Part shown: positions 16,588 through 27,339 of the stretch, piece after piece
How positions within the stretch are numbered: position 1 is the first letter of the stretch
Layout of the letters: the number at the start of each line of letters is the position of its first letter
DNA from: an uncultured Myxococcales bacterium
Lineage (GTDB): Bacteria; Myxococcota; Myxococcia; Myxococcales; Myxococcaceae
Reading direction: 5' to 3'
NCBI GenBank assembly: GCA_937980205.1
Contig: CALJKW010000070.1
Span: 1 to 64,000 of the forward strand
DNA length: 64,000 bases
Notes under the pieces: model-generated
Database searches by the model: none
What the model saw: only the letters and a program-made list of their open reading frames with translations
What the model was told of the DNA's origin: nothing
Translations under genes and position numbers: made by a program

Positions 16588-16881
16588 TCAGCGTTCGCCG
16601 CGCGCGAGCTCGTCGCGGCTGACATCGTCGAGTCCACGCGCGGCGAGGTCGCGCAGGGCGCGAAGGACGTCGTCGTGCAGGCGCCCGGCCGCACGCCATC
16701 GCCAGGGCCACTGCCACGTCGCAGCCAGCATGACGCGAACGCCGTTGGCCGCTGGGGACACCGACAGGGACACCGTCGCGCCGTCGCGCTGAAGCACGTT
16801 GGGGGTCAGCCAGCGGGCGCCGATGCGCTGTGCGAGCTGAGAGGGGTCGAGCGCGTCCGCCTCGAACGAGAACGGCGCCAT
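16588..16881 (-). CDS. Small unknown protein
   Basis: The protein has 97 residues and begins at ATG 16881, one base after the stop of the upstream coiled-coil protein, so it sits in the same transcript. The sequence is a compact alpha/beta pattern: FSFEADALDPSQLAQRIGARWL, then GATVSLSVSPAANGVRVMLAATW, then a terminal helix. No signal peptide, membrane segment or known motif was seen. Its end lies two bases from the end of comEC on the other strand. A small regulatory or adaptor protein is possible, but nothing supports a function. Confidence 0.6.
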   Translation of the reverse strand: MAPFSFEADALDPSQLAQRIGARWLTPNVLQRDGATVSLSVSPAANGVRVMLAATWQWPWRWRAAGRLHDDVLRALRDLAARGLDDVSRDELARGER

Positions 16882-16882
16882 C

Positions 16883-18157
16883 TCAGTAGGGCGGCTGTTC
16901 CTTCTTCCGCGTCGCGAAGAAAACGACGATGCCCAAGAGCGCCACACCCGCGCCGATGAGGATCGGCCAGGGAAGACCTCCGCCCTCGGGCTCGGCCGGC
17001 TTCGTCGGCTGAACGGGCTCGGCGGGCTTCGGCGTCTCGGCGGCGGCGATCGCGGGACCGGCGTCGGCGACGGCGGCGGGCTCAGGCGTGTTCTGCGCGA
17101 GGGCGGCCTCGGAGGGCTGCGCGGCGACGTTCGTCCCGGGCTCGGCGCCGGCTCCGGTGCCGGAGCCTGTCCTGGAGCCGGTGTCGGCGGCGGCGACCTG
17201 GGGCTCCTTCGGCTCGGCGGGTTGCCTGGCGGCGTTCGCGGCGGCGACGGCCTCTTCCTTCTGGCGCTTCTTCTCTTCTTCGGCGGCCTTCTTCGCGGCG
17301 AGCGCTTCTTCGCGCTGGCGCTTCTTGTCTTCGGCGGCGGCCTGCTTGGCCTCGGCGGCCTCCTGCGCCTTGCGCTTCCGCTCTTCGGCGGCGGCGGCGC
17401 GGGCTTCGGCGGCTTCTTGCGCCTTGCGCTTCTTCTCTTCGATGGCGGCGGCCTTCGCGGCGGCGGCCTCGTCCTTCTTCCGCTTCGCCTCTTCCATCGC
17501 CTGCTGCTTCTTGAGGCGGGCCTCCTCGGCCTGCTGCTCCTTGAGGATCTTCGCCTTCTCGGCGGGGCTGAGCTCGGCGACGGCCGCGGTGCCGGCGTCG
17601 GGCTCTTCCTTTTGGACCTGGAGGTTCGGCTTGGGCGCCTCGGGCATCGTGCCGTCCTCGAGCTTCGCGAGCATCTTCGGCGTGGCGGTGCTCTTGAGGG
17701 CGAACTTCTTCTTGGGGTCCCTCTCGGAGGGGTTCAGCTCGGGGACGACGAGCACCTGCACCTCGAGGCCGGGCTGCTGCTCGAAGGAGCGCGTGTTCGT
17801 GACCTTCCACTTGTAGCCGGCCTCGTAGCTGAAGAGGACGCCGGCGACGTCGGTGAGGACGACGGTCGTCACGAGCGTGTGTTTTCCGGGCTTGATGTCG
17901 CCGTGGAAGATGAGGTGTTTGCCCTCTCCGTCGAGCTTGGTGAGCGAGGGGGTGGGCAGCGACGAGCCGTCGAGCTCGAAGGAGATCTCGGCGAGCTTGT
18001 AGTTCGGCTGATCGAGGCCCTCGTACTCGACGAGCAGCTTCGTGGGCGGCTTGCCGACCATCTCGCGGAGCTGCCGCTCGAGCTCGTCCTGGGCGCTCTG
18101 GGCTCCGGCGCTGAGCGCCAGCGTCAGGACGGCGGCGAAGAGAAGGCGTGCCGACAT
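16883..18157 (-). CDS. Exported TolA-like coiled-coil protein with C-terminal membrane anchor
   Basis: The 424 residues begin with a signal peptide (MSARLLFAAVLTLALSAGAQS). A beta-rich domain (about 45-165; LLVEYEGLDQPNYKLAEISFELDG, GKHTLVTTVVLTDVAGVLFSYEAGY) precedes a long helical stretch (about 205-320) of Ala/Glu/Lys repeats such as EAKRKKDEAAAAKAAA, typical of a single extended coiled coil. An Ala/Pro/Thr-rich spacer ends in a C-terminal membrane helix (PWPILIGAGVALLGIVVFFA) with RKK after it. The layout suggests a periplasm-spanning stalk. The underlying DNA is highly repetitive, so copy-number changes are likely. Function is unknown. It lies in a run of minus-strand genes downstream of dnaE. 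Confidence 0.8.
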   Translation of the reverse strand: MSARLLFAAVLTLALSAGAQSAQDELERQLREMVGKPPTKLLVEYEGLDQPNYKLAEISFELDGSSLPTPSLTKLDGEGKHLIFHGDIKPGKHTLVTTVVLTDVAGVLFSYEAGYKWKVTNTRSFEQQPGLEVQVLVVPELNPSERDPKKKFALKSTATPKMLAKLEDGTMPEAPKPNLQVQKEEPDAGTAAVAELSPAEKAKILKEQQAEEARLKKQQAMEEAKRKKDEAAAAKAAAIEEKKRKAQEAAEARAAAAEERKRKAQEAAEAKQAAAEDKKRQREEALAAKKAAEEEKKRQKEEAVAAANAARQPAEPKEPQVAAADTGSRTGSGTGAGAEPGTNVAAQPSEAALAQNTPEPAAVADAGPAIAAAETPKPAEPVQPTKPAEPEGGGLPWPILIGAGVALLGIVVFFATRKKEQPPY

Positions 18158-18184
18158 GTGCGGCGGTTCTACCCCAGGTCCGCC

Positions 18185-18253
18185 GCGCTGCGCAGAAATG
18201 GGGCCTGTCCCCTTTTCTGCGCGGAAATGGGGACAGGCCCCATTTTCAGCGCG
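18185..18253. repeat. Palindromic intergenic repeat, copy 1
   Basis: A perfect 17-base inverted repeat pairs 18196-18212 with 18229-18245 (core GGGGCCTGTCCCC / GGGGACAGGCCCC), with the right arm continuing to CAGCGCG. The right edge, read on the minus strand, is GCGCTGAAAATGGGG. The same 15 bases occur at the edge of the element near 58.3 kb. The TGA of that edge is the stop codon of the lipoprotein gene at 18246. Seen directly; such GGGGACAGG palindromes resemble REP-type elements mobilised by RAYT transposases, but none is present here. Confidence 0.8.
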
Positions 18254-18620
18254 GGCCTCCGCCGACGGTGCCGCCGGGGAAGTTGCCGGAGGGGGCGGGC
18301 GGGCCGCGGCCGAGGGTGCCGCCTCCGAAGGGCTGGTTGATGTCGACCGGCGGAGGCGCGTTCCAGGTGCGGCCGCCGCGGATGAAGCCCGTGCGCCACG
18401 GCGCGCCGCCGACCCAGCCGCCGCTGCTGCGGCCCCAGACGGCGGGCGGCTCGGCAGAGAGCGGGGGCGCGTCGGCGCCGAGCCAGATGCCCTGGGCGCC
18501 CGGGGTCGCGTCGCTGTACTGCTCCGGGCGCATCGCCTCGTCGATGCGGTCGAGGTTCTCGTCGTGGCCCACGGTGGCGCAACCGGCCAGGACCAGCACG
18601 AGGAGGACGCGCGCACCCAT
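18246..18620 (-). CDS. Small lipoprotein, Gly/Pro-rich
   Basis: This 124-residue protein has a lipoprotein signal (MGARVLLVLVLAGCATVG, lipobox LAGC). The mature part is short, charged at first (HDENLDRIDEAMRPEQYSD), then Gly/Pro/Trp-rich (GRSSGGWVGGAPWRTGF and GGGTLGRGPPAPSGNFPGG). Such tails are usually disordered and surface exposed. No family is recognised. Its stop codon is formed by the edge of a palindromic repeat, so the original C-terminus may have been changed when the repeat arrived (inference). It lies between dnaE (35 bases) and the TolA-like gene (88 bases). Confidence 0.7.
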   Translation of the reverse strand: MGARVLLVLVLAGCATVGHDENLDRIDEAMRPEQYSDATPGAQGIWLGADAPPLSAEPPAVWGRSSGGWVGGAPWRTGFIRGGRTWNAPPPVDINQPFGGGTLGRGPPAPSGNFPGGTVGGGPR

Positions 18621-18654
18621 ACCCTGGGAACGCGGCCAGGCCCCCGCCTATTCG

Positions 18655-22224
<3,570 letters not shown>

Positions 22225-22298
22225 GCCGTGCTCTTAGCAGAAGAGTCCGACGCGCTTCCCCGTTGACATCGCTGGAGGTGGACGAAAGGCGCTGCCGG

Positions 22299-23591
22299 TC
22301 AGTGGCAGGTGTACGAGACCCGGCACGTGATGCCGTTCTGGTTGCCCTGGATCTCGCAGCCGACGGTCCACGGGCCTGCTCCCGTGACGGAGAGGACACC
22401 CGTCGAGGTTGCCTCGCGGCCGTTCATGCCGTTCGGAAACTCGGACACCGGGCCGACGCTGGTCGCGTACGAGTAGCCCCAGTGCACCCCAGAGAAGACC
22501 GCGCTCGCAGCGTTGCGGATCACCGGCCGGACCCGAAAACCAGCGATGGTCGCGGAACCGAGCGACAGCGCGGACGCCGTCACGAAGCACGTGCCTGCGG
22601 TCTCGGTGGTCGTGATGATGGCGGGGTACACGAAGAAGGCGCCGTTCGGCATCAAGGCCACCGCCTGGCCGGCTGGCAGGTTGGCGCGCGACATCGTGAC
22701 GGCGCCGCTCGCGAGGTGGGTGGTCGTGATGCCACCGCCCGCGACTGCCAGCGAGACGTCACCCGACGTGCCTCCGCCGGTGAGGCCGCTCCCCGCGGCG
22801 ACCGAGGCGATGTCGCCGGTACCCGCCGCGCACACCAGGCTTCCGTCGGCGTTGATGGCCGTCGCGAAGGTGCCGGCCGCGCACGTGCCGGTCACACGGC
22901 TCTGAATCACCCCGGTGTCGACCGCGAGCGTCGCGCTGCCGCTCGTCGCGCCGCCCGTGAGCCCGGTGCCCGCGACCACCCCGGTGATGTCGCCCGTGCC
23001 CGTCTGATCGGCGCTGCAGGTGACGGTGCCGTCGGCGTTGATGGCCGTGGCGAAGGTGCCCGCCGCGCAGGTGCCGGTGACGCGCCGCTGCACCTGGGCG
23101 AAGTCGGCGCCGAGCGAGACGGCTCCGGTGGTGCCGCCGCCGGTGAGGCCGGCCGTGCCGGTGACCGACGTGATCAGCGACGAGGGGTTGAAGCCCTGCA
23201 GCGCGTCGGCGACTCCGGCGCGAACGGCGTACGGCACGCTCGAGAGCGCGATGCGCGGCGAGAGCAGGTCGCCGTCGACGGTGAGCTGCGCGTAGACCGT
23301 GCTCCCGTCGAAGACCTGGCCGTCGAGGCCGTTGTTCACCGGGTCGATCGAGCCCAGGTTCGCGAAGACGAGCCCCTGCTGCGCCTGCAGCGCCGGGTGC
23401 GTCTCCTCCCACAGCAGCACGCCGCCCGTGGGCGCGTCGTAGAGCTCGACCTTCAGGGTGACGGCGCCGGTCACGGGCCGCCCCGCGGTGTCGGAGATCC
23501 GCGCGCTGAACGACATCGTCTTCGGTACCGCCGCGACCGCCGTCGATGCGGCGAGCGCCACCAAAAACCCGACCCAACGCGCCGTCGTCAT
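22299..23591 (-). CDS. Secreted repeat-rich protein, possibly fibre-like
   Basis: The protein has 430 residues. ATG 23591 has a GAGGAG ribosome site and opens a signal peptide (WVGFLVALAASTAVAA). Residues 25-150 form an N-terminal beta domain (TMSFSARISDTAGRPVTGAVTLKVELYD, LSSVPYAVRAG) shared by many myxobacterial secreted proteins. The middle contains low-complexity Gly/Thr units (GLTGGGTSGDVSLAV, about three copies) and two near-identical units around VTGTCAAGTFATAINADG. The end is a Cys-containing beta domain (CFVTASALSLGSATIAGF, GCEIQGNQNGITCRVSYTC). The Gly/Thr units resemble the shaft repeats of tail-fibre or collagen-like proteins. A secreted fibre is inferred; no function is known. 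It lies just downstream of a DAG-rich lipoprotein gene. Confidence 0.75.
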   Translation of the reverse strand: MTTARWVGFLVALAASTAVAAVPKTMSFSARISDTAGRPVTGAVTLKVELYDAPTGGVLLWEETHPALQAQQGLVFANLGSIDPVNNGLDGQVFDGSTVYAQLTVDGDLLSPRIALSSVPYAVRAGVADALQGFNPSSLITSVTGTAGLTGGGTTGAVSLGADFAQVQRRVTGTCAAGTFATAINADGTVTCSADQTGTGDITGVVAGTGLTGGATSGSATLAVDTGVIQSRVTGTCAAGTFATAINADGSLVCAAGTGDIASVAAGSGLTGGGTSGDVSLAVAGGGITTTHLASGAVTMSRANLPAGQAVALMPNGAFFVYPAIITTTETAGTCFVTASALSLGSATIAGFRVRPVIRNAASAVFSGVHWGYSYATSVGPVSEFPNGMNGREATSTGVLSVTGAGPWTVGCEIQGNQNGITCRVSYTCH

Positions 23592-23611
23592 TCTCTGCGC
23601 TCCTCGCTGTC

Positions 23612-24010
23612 TCAAGGTTTCACCGCCGTGTTGCCTTCGGCCCTTCGCGTGGCTCCTGCCGCAGGCACCTGCTCTGCCCCGTGGCCGATCTGCACGTCCG
23701 CCGAGAACCGCGCGCCGCTCGCGCGTCCCGCGCCCCCGGTCAGCTCGCGCACCACCGCCGGAGTCGAAGCATCGGGCGCCATGCCCGCATCGCTGCCCGC
23801 GTCGGGCTCCGAGCCCGCGTCGGGCTGCTCACCCGCGTCGGGCGGCTCACCCGCGTCGGGCGGCTCACCCGCGTCCTGCTCCGCGCCCGCGTCAGCCGGC
23901 AGGCTGCCCGCGTCGGGCGGCTCGGTGCCGGCGTCGGGGCTCGGCGGGGTGCCATTTCGGCAGCTCGCCGCGATGAGGGCGGCCGCTGCGACGGCGAGGA
24001 AGAGGCGCAT
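23612..24010 (-). CDS. Short lipoprotein with Pro-Asp-Ala-Gly repeats
   Basis: This 132-residue protein has a signal with lipobox (LIAASC, cleavage before Cys 17), followed by about 60 residues of PDAG/PPDAGE repeats encoded by 18-base DNA units. A short C-terminal segment (VVRELTGGAGRASGARFSADVQIGHG) follows. The repeat is likely a flexible, acidic linker tethering the C-terminal piece to the outer membrane. The gap to the secreted repeat protein is 20 bases, so they are probably co-transcribed. No known family. The C-terminal segment ends with basic, non-conserved-looking residues. Confidence 0.65.
   Translation of the reverse strand: MRLFLAVAAAALIAASCRNGTPPSPDAGTEPPDAGSLPADAGAEQDAGEPPDAGEPPDAGEQPDAGSEPDAGSDAGMAPDASTPAVVRELTGGAGRASGARFSADVQIGHGAEQVPAAGATRRAEGNTAVKP
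23776..23940. repeat. 18-base tandem repeat inside the DAG lipoprotein gene
   Basis: Two perfect 18-base units (ACCCGCGTCGGGCGGCTC) stand at 23831-23866, flanked by degenerate copies sharing CCGCGTCGGGC on both sides. The period equals six codons (PPDAGE), so slippage keeps frame and changes linker length. Confidence 0.75.
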
Positions 24011-24067
24011 GGGGCTGCATCGCTACCACAAACAGCCGCCCGGCCGCCCGCTGACGGCTCCAAAGGG

Positions 24068-24104
24068 AAAGGGCCCGTGAGCGAGTTGTGCTCACGAGCC
24101 CTTT
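24068..24104. terminator. Hairpin terminator after the DUF1501 operon
   Basis: Fifteen-base arms AAAGGGCCCGTGAGC (24068-24082) and GCTCACGAGCCCTTT (24090-24104), with one mismatch and a 7-base loop. On the plus side it is followed by CTACTTTT, and on the minus side by CCCTTT. It lies 105 bases after the DUF1501 stop and before the DAG lipoprotein gene, so it most likely ends the minus-strand operon. Confidence 0.7.
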
Positions 24105-24209
24105 CTACTTTTGGGTCGCAGTGGCGCTGCGACCGCCCTCGTTCACCTTCTGAAATCTCTCAACCGCGGGCCGAACTCAAACGACGTGCGGCCCACTGAA
24201 ACACCGGCG

Positions 24210-25418
24210 TTACAGGATGAGGCCGGTGTGGGGGTTGTTGCCGAGCGCGGCAGCGCCGGGGCCCTTGGTGAGGGCCGCGAGGTACTGCCACAGGCCCATG
24301 CACGACGGGGTGCCGGCGGGCAGCTGCACGTTCGCCGACATCTTTCCGGTGGTGCCGACCCTGACGTACTTGCCGATGACCGTGGCGGCCATGGACGACG
24401 CGTGGTCCGAGCCGGGGAGGCTGCGGGCGAAGTCGCCCATGATGACCACGTTCACGTTGTAGTCGGGGCGGTTCATCATGCGGTTGATGAACGTGCGCAG
24501 CGGCGGAAGGATGCGCGTGTTCATCATGTTGCGGACGTTCGCGGCGGTGCGGTCACCGTGCGTGTCCCAGCCGCCGTCGTTCGCGATGACGACGTTCGCT
24601 CCGGCGGTGATCATGAGCTCGGCGCAGGCGACCTGGCTGGTGAAGTTGTTCACGGCCGTGGCGGTCGTCTGCATGCCGTACGCAGTGGCCATCGCGGCGT
24701 AGTCGAACACCTGCACCGGCTTCTGCAGCGTCGCGATGCCCGCGTTGTAGCCCTCGTCGAGCTGCGTGAGCATGCCGGGGCTGACCGTGCGCAGCCGCTC
24801 GGACATCGACTTGGAGGCGGTGATCGCCTTGGCGCCGATGGTGCGGTCGGGGATGGTCGGGTCGGTCGCGCCGCCGAGGGCCGCGATCGTCGCGCGCATG
24901 TCGGTGATGGTCTGCAGCGAGACGCCGCTCTCCGCCGTGCGGGGTCCGGGCGTGGCGCGGTTGCCGGCCTGGACGGCCTTGATCGCCGCGTCGCCGCCCA
25001 TCGCCGCGGCCAGGCGCAGCGCGTAGCTGCGCGAGCCGTCGCCGAAGTTCGCGTTCTGCGCGGCGCCGTGCGCGGTGATGCCGTGGCGCACGCCGACGGT
25101 CGCCATATGCGTGAGCGCGTACATCGGGAGCGTGCCGAACGTCGGCGCGTCGACGACGAGCCCGTTGCCGAGCGAGCGCATGATGTTGTCACCGGTGACG
25201 CCGAACGTGCCGGCTCCGCGGTAGCTGTCGGCGCTGGGGAAGACCGAGTTGTAGCCGCCGTTCAGGAAGATGACGAAGATGGCGGACTTCTCGGCGGTGA
25301 CCTGCGCCTGAGCGGTGCTGGTGAACAGACCCGAGCCGGTGAGCTTGCCCGCGGCGGCGATACCCGCGGCGGCTCCGGCACCCTGAATCAGCTGACGACG
25401 AGAGAAGGGGGTTTTCAT
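24210..25418 (-). CDS. Tat-exported DUF1501 protein
   Basis: The 402 residues start with a twin-arginine signal (FSRRQLIQGAGAAAGIAAAG, cleavage near AQAQ). The body carries DUF1501 features: IFVIFLNGGYNS early, HGAAQN, ANVVIANDGGWDTHGDRTAAN near 290, and VVIMGDFARSLPGSDHASS near 345. The Asp/His positions resemble those of sulfatase/alkaline-phosphatase-fold enzymes, to which DUF1501 is related by fold. Activity is unknown. It is the third gene of an operon with a lipoprotein (21-base gap) and a haem-motif protein. In other phyla DUF1501 proteins accompany DUF1800 or DUF1549/1553 partners, so this set may be a variant of that theme. Confidence 0.85.
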   Translation of the reverse strand: MKTPFSRRQLIQGAGAAAGIAAAGKLTGSGLFTSTAQAQVTAEKSAIFVIFLNGGYNSVFPSADSYRGAGTFGVTGDNIMRSLGNGLVVDAPTFGTLPMYALTHMATVGVRHGITAHGAAQNANFGDGSRSYALRLAAAMGGDAAIKAVQAGNRATPGPRTAESGVSLQTITDMRATIAALGGATDPTIPDRTIGAKAITASKSMSERLRTVSPGMLTQLDEGYNAGIATLQKPVQVFDYAAMATAYGMQTTATAVNNFTSQVACAELMITAGANVVIANDGGWDTHGDRTAANVRNMMNTRILPPLRTFINRMMNRPDYNVNVVIMGDFARSLPGSDHASSMAATVIGKYVRVGTTGKMSANVQLPAGTPSCMGLWQYLAALTKGPGAAALGNNPHTGLIL

Positions 25419-25439
25419 GGTGTGTATCTCCTTGCCGAT

Positions 25440-26147
25440 TCAGTAGGTCATGAAGCCAGCGGCCGAGAGGACGGAGGCGCACGCGTAGGCCCAGCGGCGG
25501 TTCGCGGCGGGGTTCATGTTCGTGCCTTCGCGGGTGGTGTCGACCATCGCGACCTGGACGCAGGCGTCGACTTCAGCCTGCGACGGGTCGCGGCTCCAGA
25601 ACTTGCGAGCCCAGGCGGTGCACTCGGCGGCGGCGGTCGAGTTCGAGGGGAGCGTCTGGTACTTCGCGTTCGCAGTGTTGGTCGTGACGGTGAGGCAGCC
25701 CTGGAAGGCGACGCGGAAGGCCGTGTAGACGGTGACGGCGGAGCTGGTGGGCTCGTTGAGCCAGCGGGCCGGGTCCTGACCGAAGGTGGTGGCGGACTGG
25801 CCGATGAGCGCGGGGTTGTTGCCGAGGACGCGCTGGTACTCGCCGGTGAGCGCGCTGTACGGCTTCACGCGGGAGCGCTCGAGGCCGAGGTCGTTGTCGA
25901 CGCGGCCGGCCTCCAGCATGGTGCCGGCGAAGCCGACGTACTGCTTGCCCATGTCGCAGCGCGGAGGCGGCGGCGGGGGCTCGGCGGGCTCCTCGGGCAG
26001 CGGCTCCTCGGGGGGAATCGGCAGGCCCGTCGCGGGGTCGATCGGGGTGACCGGAGTCTGCATGTTCAGCTTCACATCGGTGTTGCCGAGCGTGCAGCCC
26101 GTCATCACCATCGCCGCCGCCATCAGGGAAGAGATCGAAAGTTTCAT
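25440..26147 (-). CDS. Lipoprotein of the DUF1501 operon
   Basis: This 235-residue protein starts with MKLSISSLMAAAMVMTGC, a clear lipobox. A Pro/Glu linker (PPEEPLPEEPAEPPPPPPRC) follows, then a helical domain with Cys residues (AFQGCLTVTTN, AAECTAWARKFWSRDPSQAEVDACVQVAM, AYACASVLSAAGF). The Cys spacing suggests disulphides. The helical part with paired Cys resembles the C-terminal region of the haem-motif protein in the same operon. It has no catalytic motif. The gaps are 26 bases to the upstream and 21 bases to the downstream gene. Likely an outer-membrane or periplasmic partner of the DUF1501 protein (inference). Confidence 0.75.
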   Translation of the reverse strand: MKLSISSLMAAAMVMTGCTLGNTDVKLNMQTPVTPIDPATGLPIPPEEPLPEEPAEPPPPPPRCDMGKQYVGFAGTMLEAGRVDNDLGLERSRVKPYSALTGEYQRVLGNNPALIGQSATTFGQDPARWLNEPTSSAVTVYTAFRVAFQGCLTVTTNTANAKYQTLPSNSTAAAECTAWARKFWSRDPSQAEVDACVQVAMVDTTREGTNMNPAANRRWAYACASVLSAAGFMTY

Positions 26148-26173
26148 GGTCGGTGTCTCCAGGTCAGTGGCGG

Positions 26174-27112
26174 TTACTGGCAGAACGTCGCGTCCTGAGC
26201 GACGGCAGCGATTGCAGACTGGATCTTCCCGTCGGCCTTGAACGCGGTCATGCAGCGGTCGAAGATCGGGCCTTCGCAGGTCAGCTCCGAGCGGCCGTAG
26301 AGGAACTCGAACGCGAGGCGGCAGGCGCGGAACTCGAAGGCCTCGCTCTTCACCAGGCGGGTGACGAGGTCCTTGTCGTCGACGACGCCGGTCTGGCCGA
26401 GGACGTCGGCGCTGGCGGCGGGCTTGGGACCGAAGGTGACGCGGCCCTGGGCGTCGGTGCGCTTGATGGTGAGGATGCTGGCGACCTTGTCGAGGGCGAA
26501 CCACGAGTCGTAGTGGCAGGCGCGGCAGCCGGCGGCGGTGCGGCCGGTGGCGCTGATGTCGGCGCCCGGCGAGTTCGTCGAGGGCACCAGGCGCAGCCCG
26601 ATGGTGTTGTTCATCAGGCGGAAGGCGGTGTTGATCTTGATGCCCGCCTCCTCGTTGCCCGCGTAGCGCAGCAGCCACGCCGGCGAGCGGAAGAAGCCGA
26701 GGCCGTTCGGGTCGGCGACGACGGCGGGCGGCGGCGTCGGAGTGCCGGTGCCCTGCGTCACGCTGTACTGGCCGATGAACATGTCCTCCCACTTCAGGTT
26801 GTTCTGAAGGACGTAGCGGGCCATGTAGTACGCCGAGTCTTCGACGGCGGTGGCGCCGGGGTCGTCGTTGAACGACGCGTTGACGAAGCGCGCGAACCGC
26901 TCCTGGAAGTCGGCCGAGTTGACGAGCGTGTTCGTCTCGGCCTGCGGATTCGGGTTCGACATCAGGGCCGTCGCGGGGCTTCTCCCGGTCAGGGCAATCG
27001 AGAGCCGCGTCGCGCAGCGCTCAGCTTGATCCGCGGTCAGCGCGGCCTGCGCCCACGCCTGGCTTGCCGCCATCGTGAGTCCAACCAGCATTGCGTTCTT
27101 GAAGTTCGTCAT
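26174..27112 (-). CDS. Secreted protein with a c-type haem motif, first gene of the DUF1501 operon
   Basis: The 312 residues start with a signal peptide (MTNFKNAMLVGLTMAASQAWA). The body is largely helical. A single CRACH haem-attachment motif occurs near residue 195 (AAGCRACHYDSW), preceded by NTIGLRLVPSTN. C-terminal Cys residues (FRACRLAFEFLYGRSELTCEGPIFDRCM) may form disulphides. The pattern of tandem FGRS/ADFQERFARFVNASF segments recalls the cytochrome-like DUF1588/DUF1592 group that accompanies DUF1501-type proteins, but I cannot assign it firmly. It is the first gene of the operon, with about 230 bases of non-coding sequence upstream. A periplasmic electron-carrying role is inferred. 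Confidence 0.75.
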   Translation of the reverse strand: MTNFKNAMLVGLTMAASQAWAQAALTADQAERCATRLSIALTGRSPATALMSNPNPQAETNTLVNSADFQERFARFVNASFNDDPGATAVEDSAYYMARYVLQNNLKWEDMFIGQYSVTQGTGTPTPPPAVVADPNGLGFFRSPAWLLRYAGNEEAGIKINTAFRLMNNTIGLRLVPSTNSPGADISATGRTAAGCRACHYDSWFALDKVASILTIKRTDAQGRVTFGPKPAASADVLGQTGVVDDKDLVTRLVKSEAFEFRACRLAFEFLYGRSELTCEGPIFDRCMTAFKADGKIQSAIAAVAQDATFCQ

Positions 27113-27208
27113 GGTCGCCTTTCCCATTGGGGTGGCTGGGTGGAGGCGACATGAGCAACCGGTATGCCCGGCCCTTTTACGCGCTTTGCGCTTGATGGGA
27201 GCCCGCGA

Positions 27209-27225
27209 AGCGCAGGTTCTGCGCT
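27209..27225. promoter_or_regulatory. Perfect inverted repeat upstream of the DUF1501 operon
   Basis: AGCGCAG (27209-27215) and CTGCGCT (27219-27225) form a perfect 7-base dyad with a GTT spacer, about 100 bases upstream of the haem-motif gene. Candidate operator; no recognisable regulator gene is nearby. Confidence 0.3.
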
Positions 27226-27279
27226 CCAAGCGCCCGAAACTTCGATCAGGCGATTGTAAAGACTCCTGCGGGAGGGTGT

Positions 27280-27331
27280 GAACTGGAGCCTCTTCGCACC
27301 AACGGCGGTTGACCTACGGAGGTACCAGTTC
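27280..27331. other. Possible branched RNA structure after the 280-codon gene
   Basis: On the minus strand, downstream of the operon that ends at 27340, the arms GAACTGG and CCAGTTC enclose two small hairpins (ACCT-CCGT-AGGT and CAAC-CGCC-GTTG). It could be a 3'-end structure or a coincidence of GC-rich sequence. No U-tract follows. Confidence 0.25.
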
Positions 27332-27339
27332 TCGAGCGA

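Noticed and set aside
23776..23940. Repeat array first considered as a CRISPR-like or satellite element
   Set aside because: Units are 18 bases, in frame, without spacers, and encode PPDAGE in a lipoprotein.
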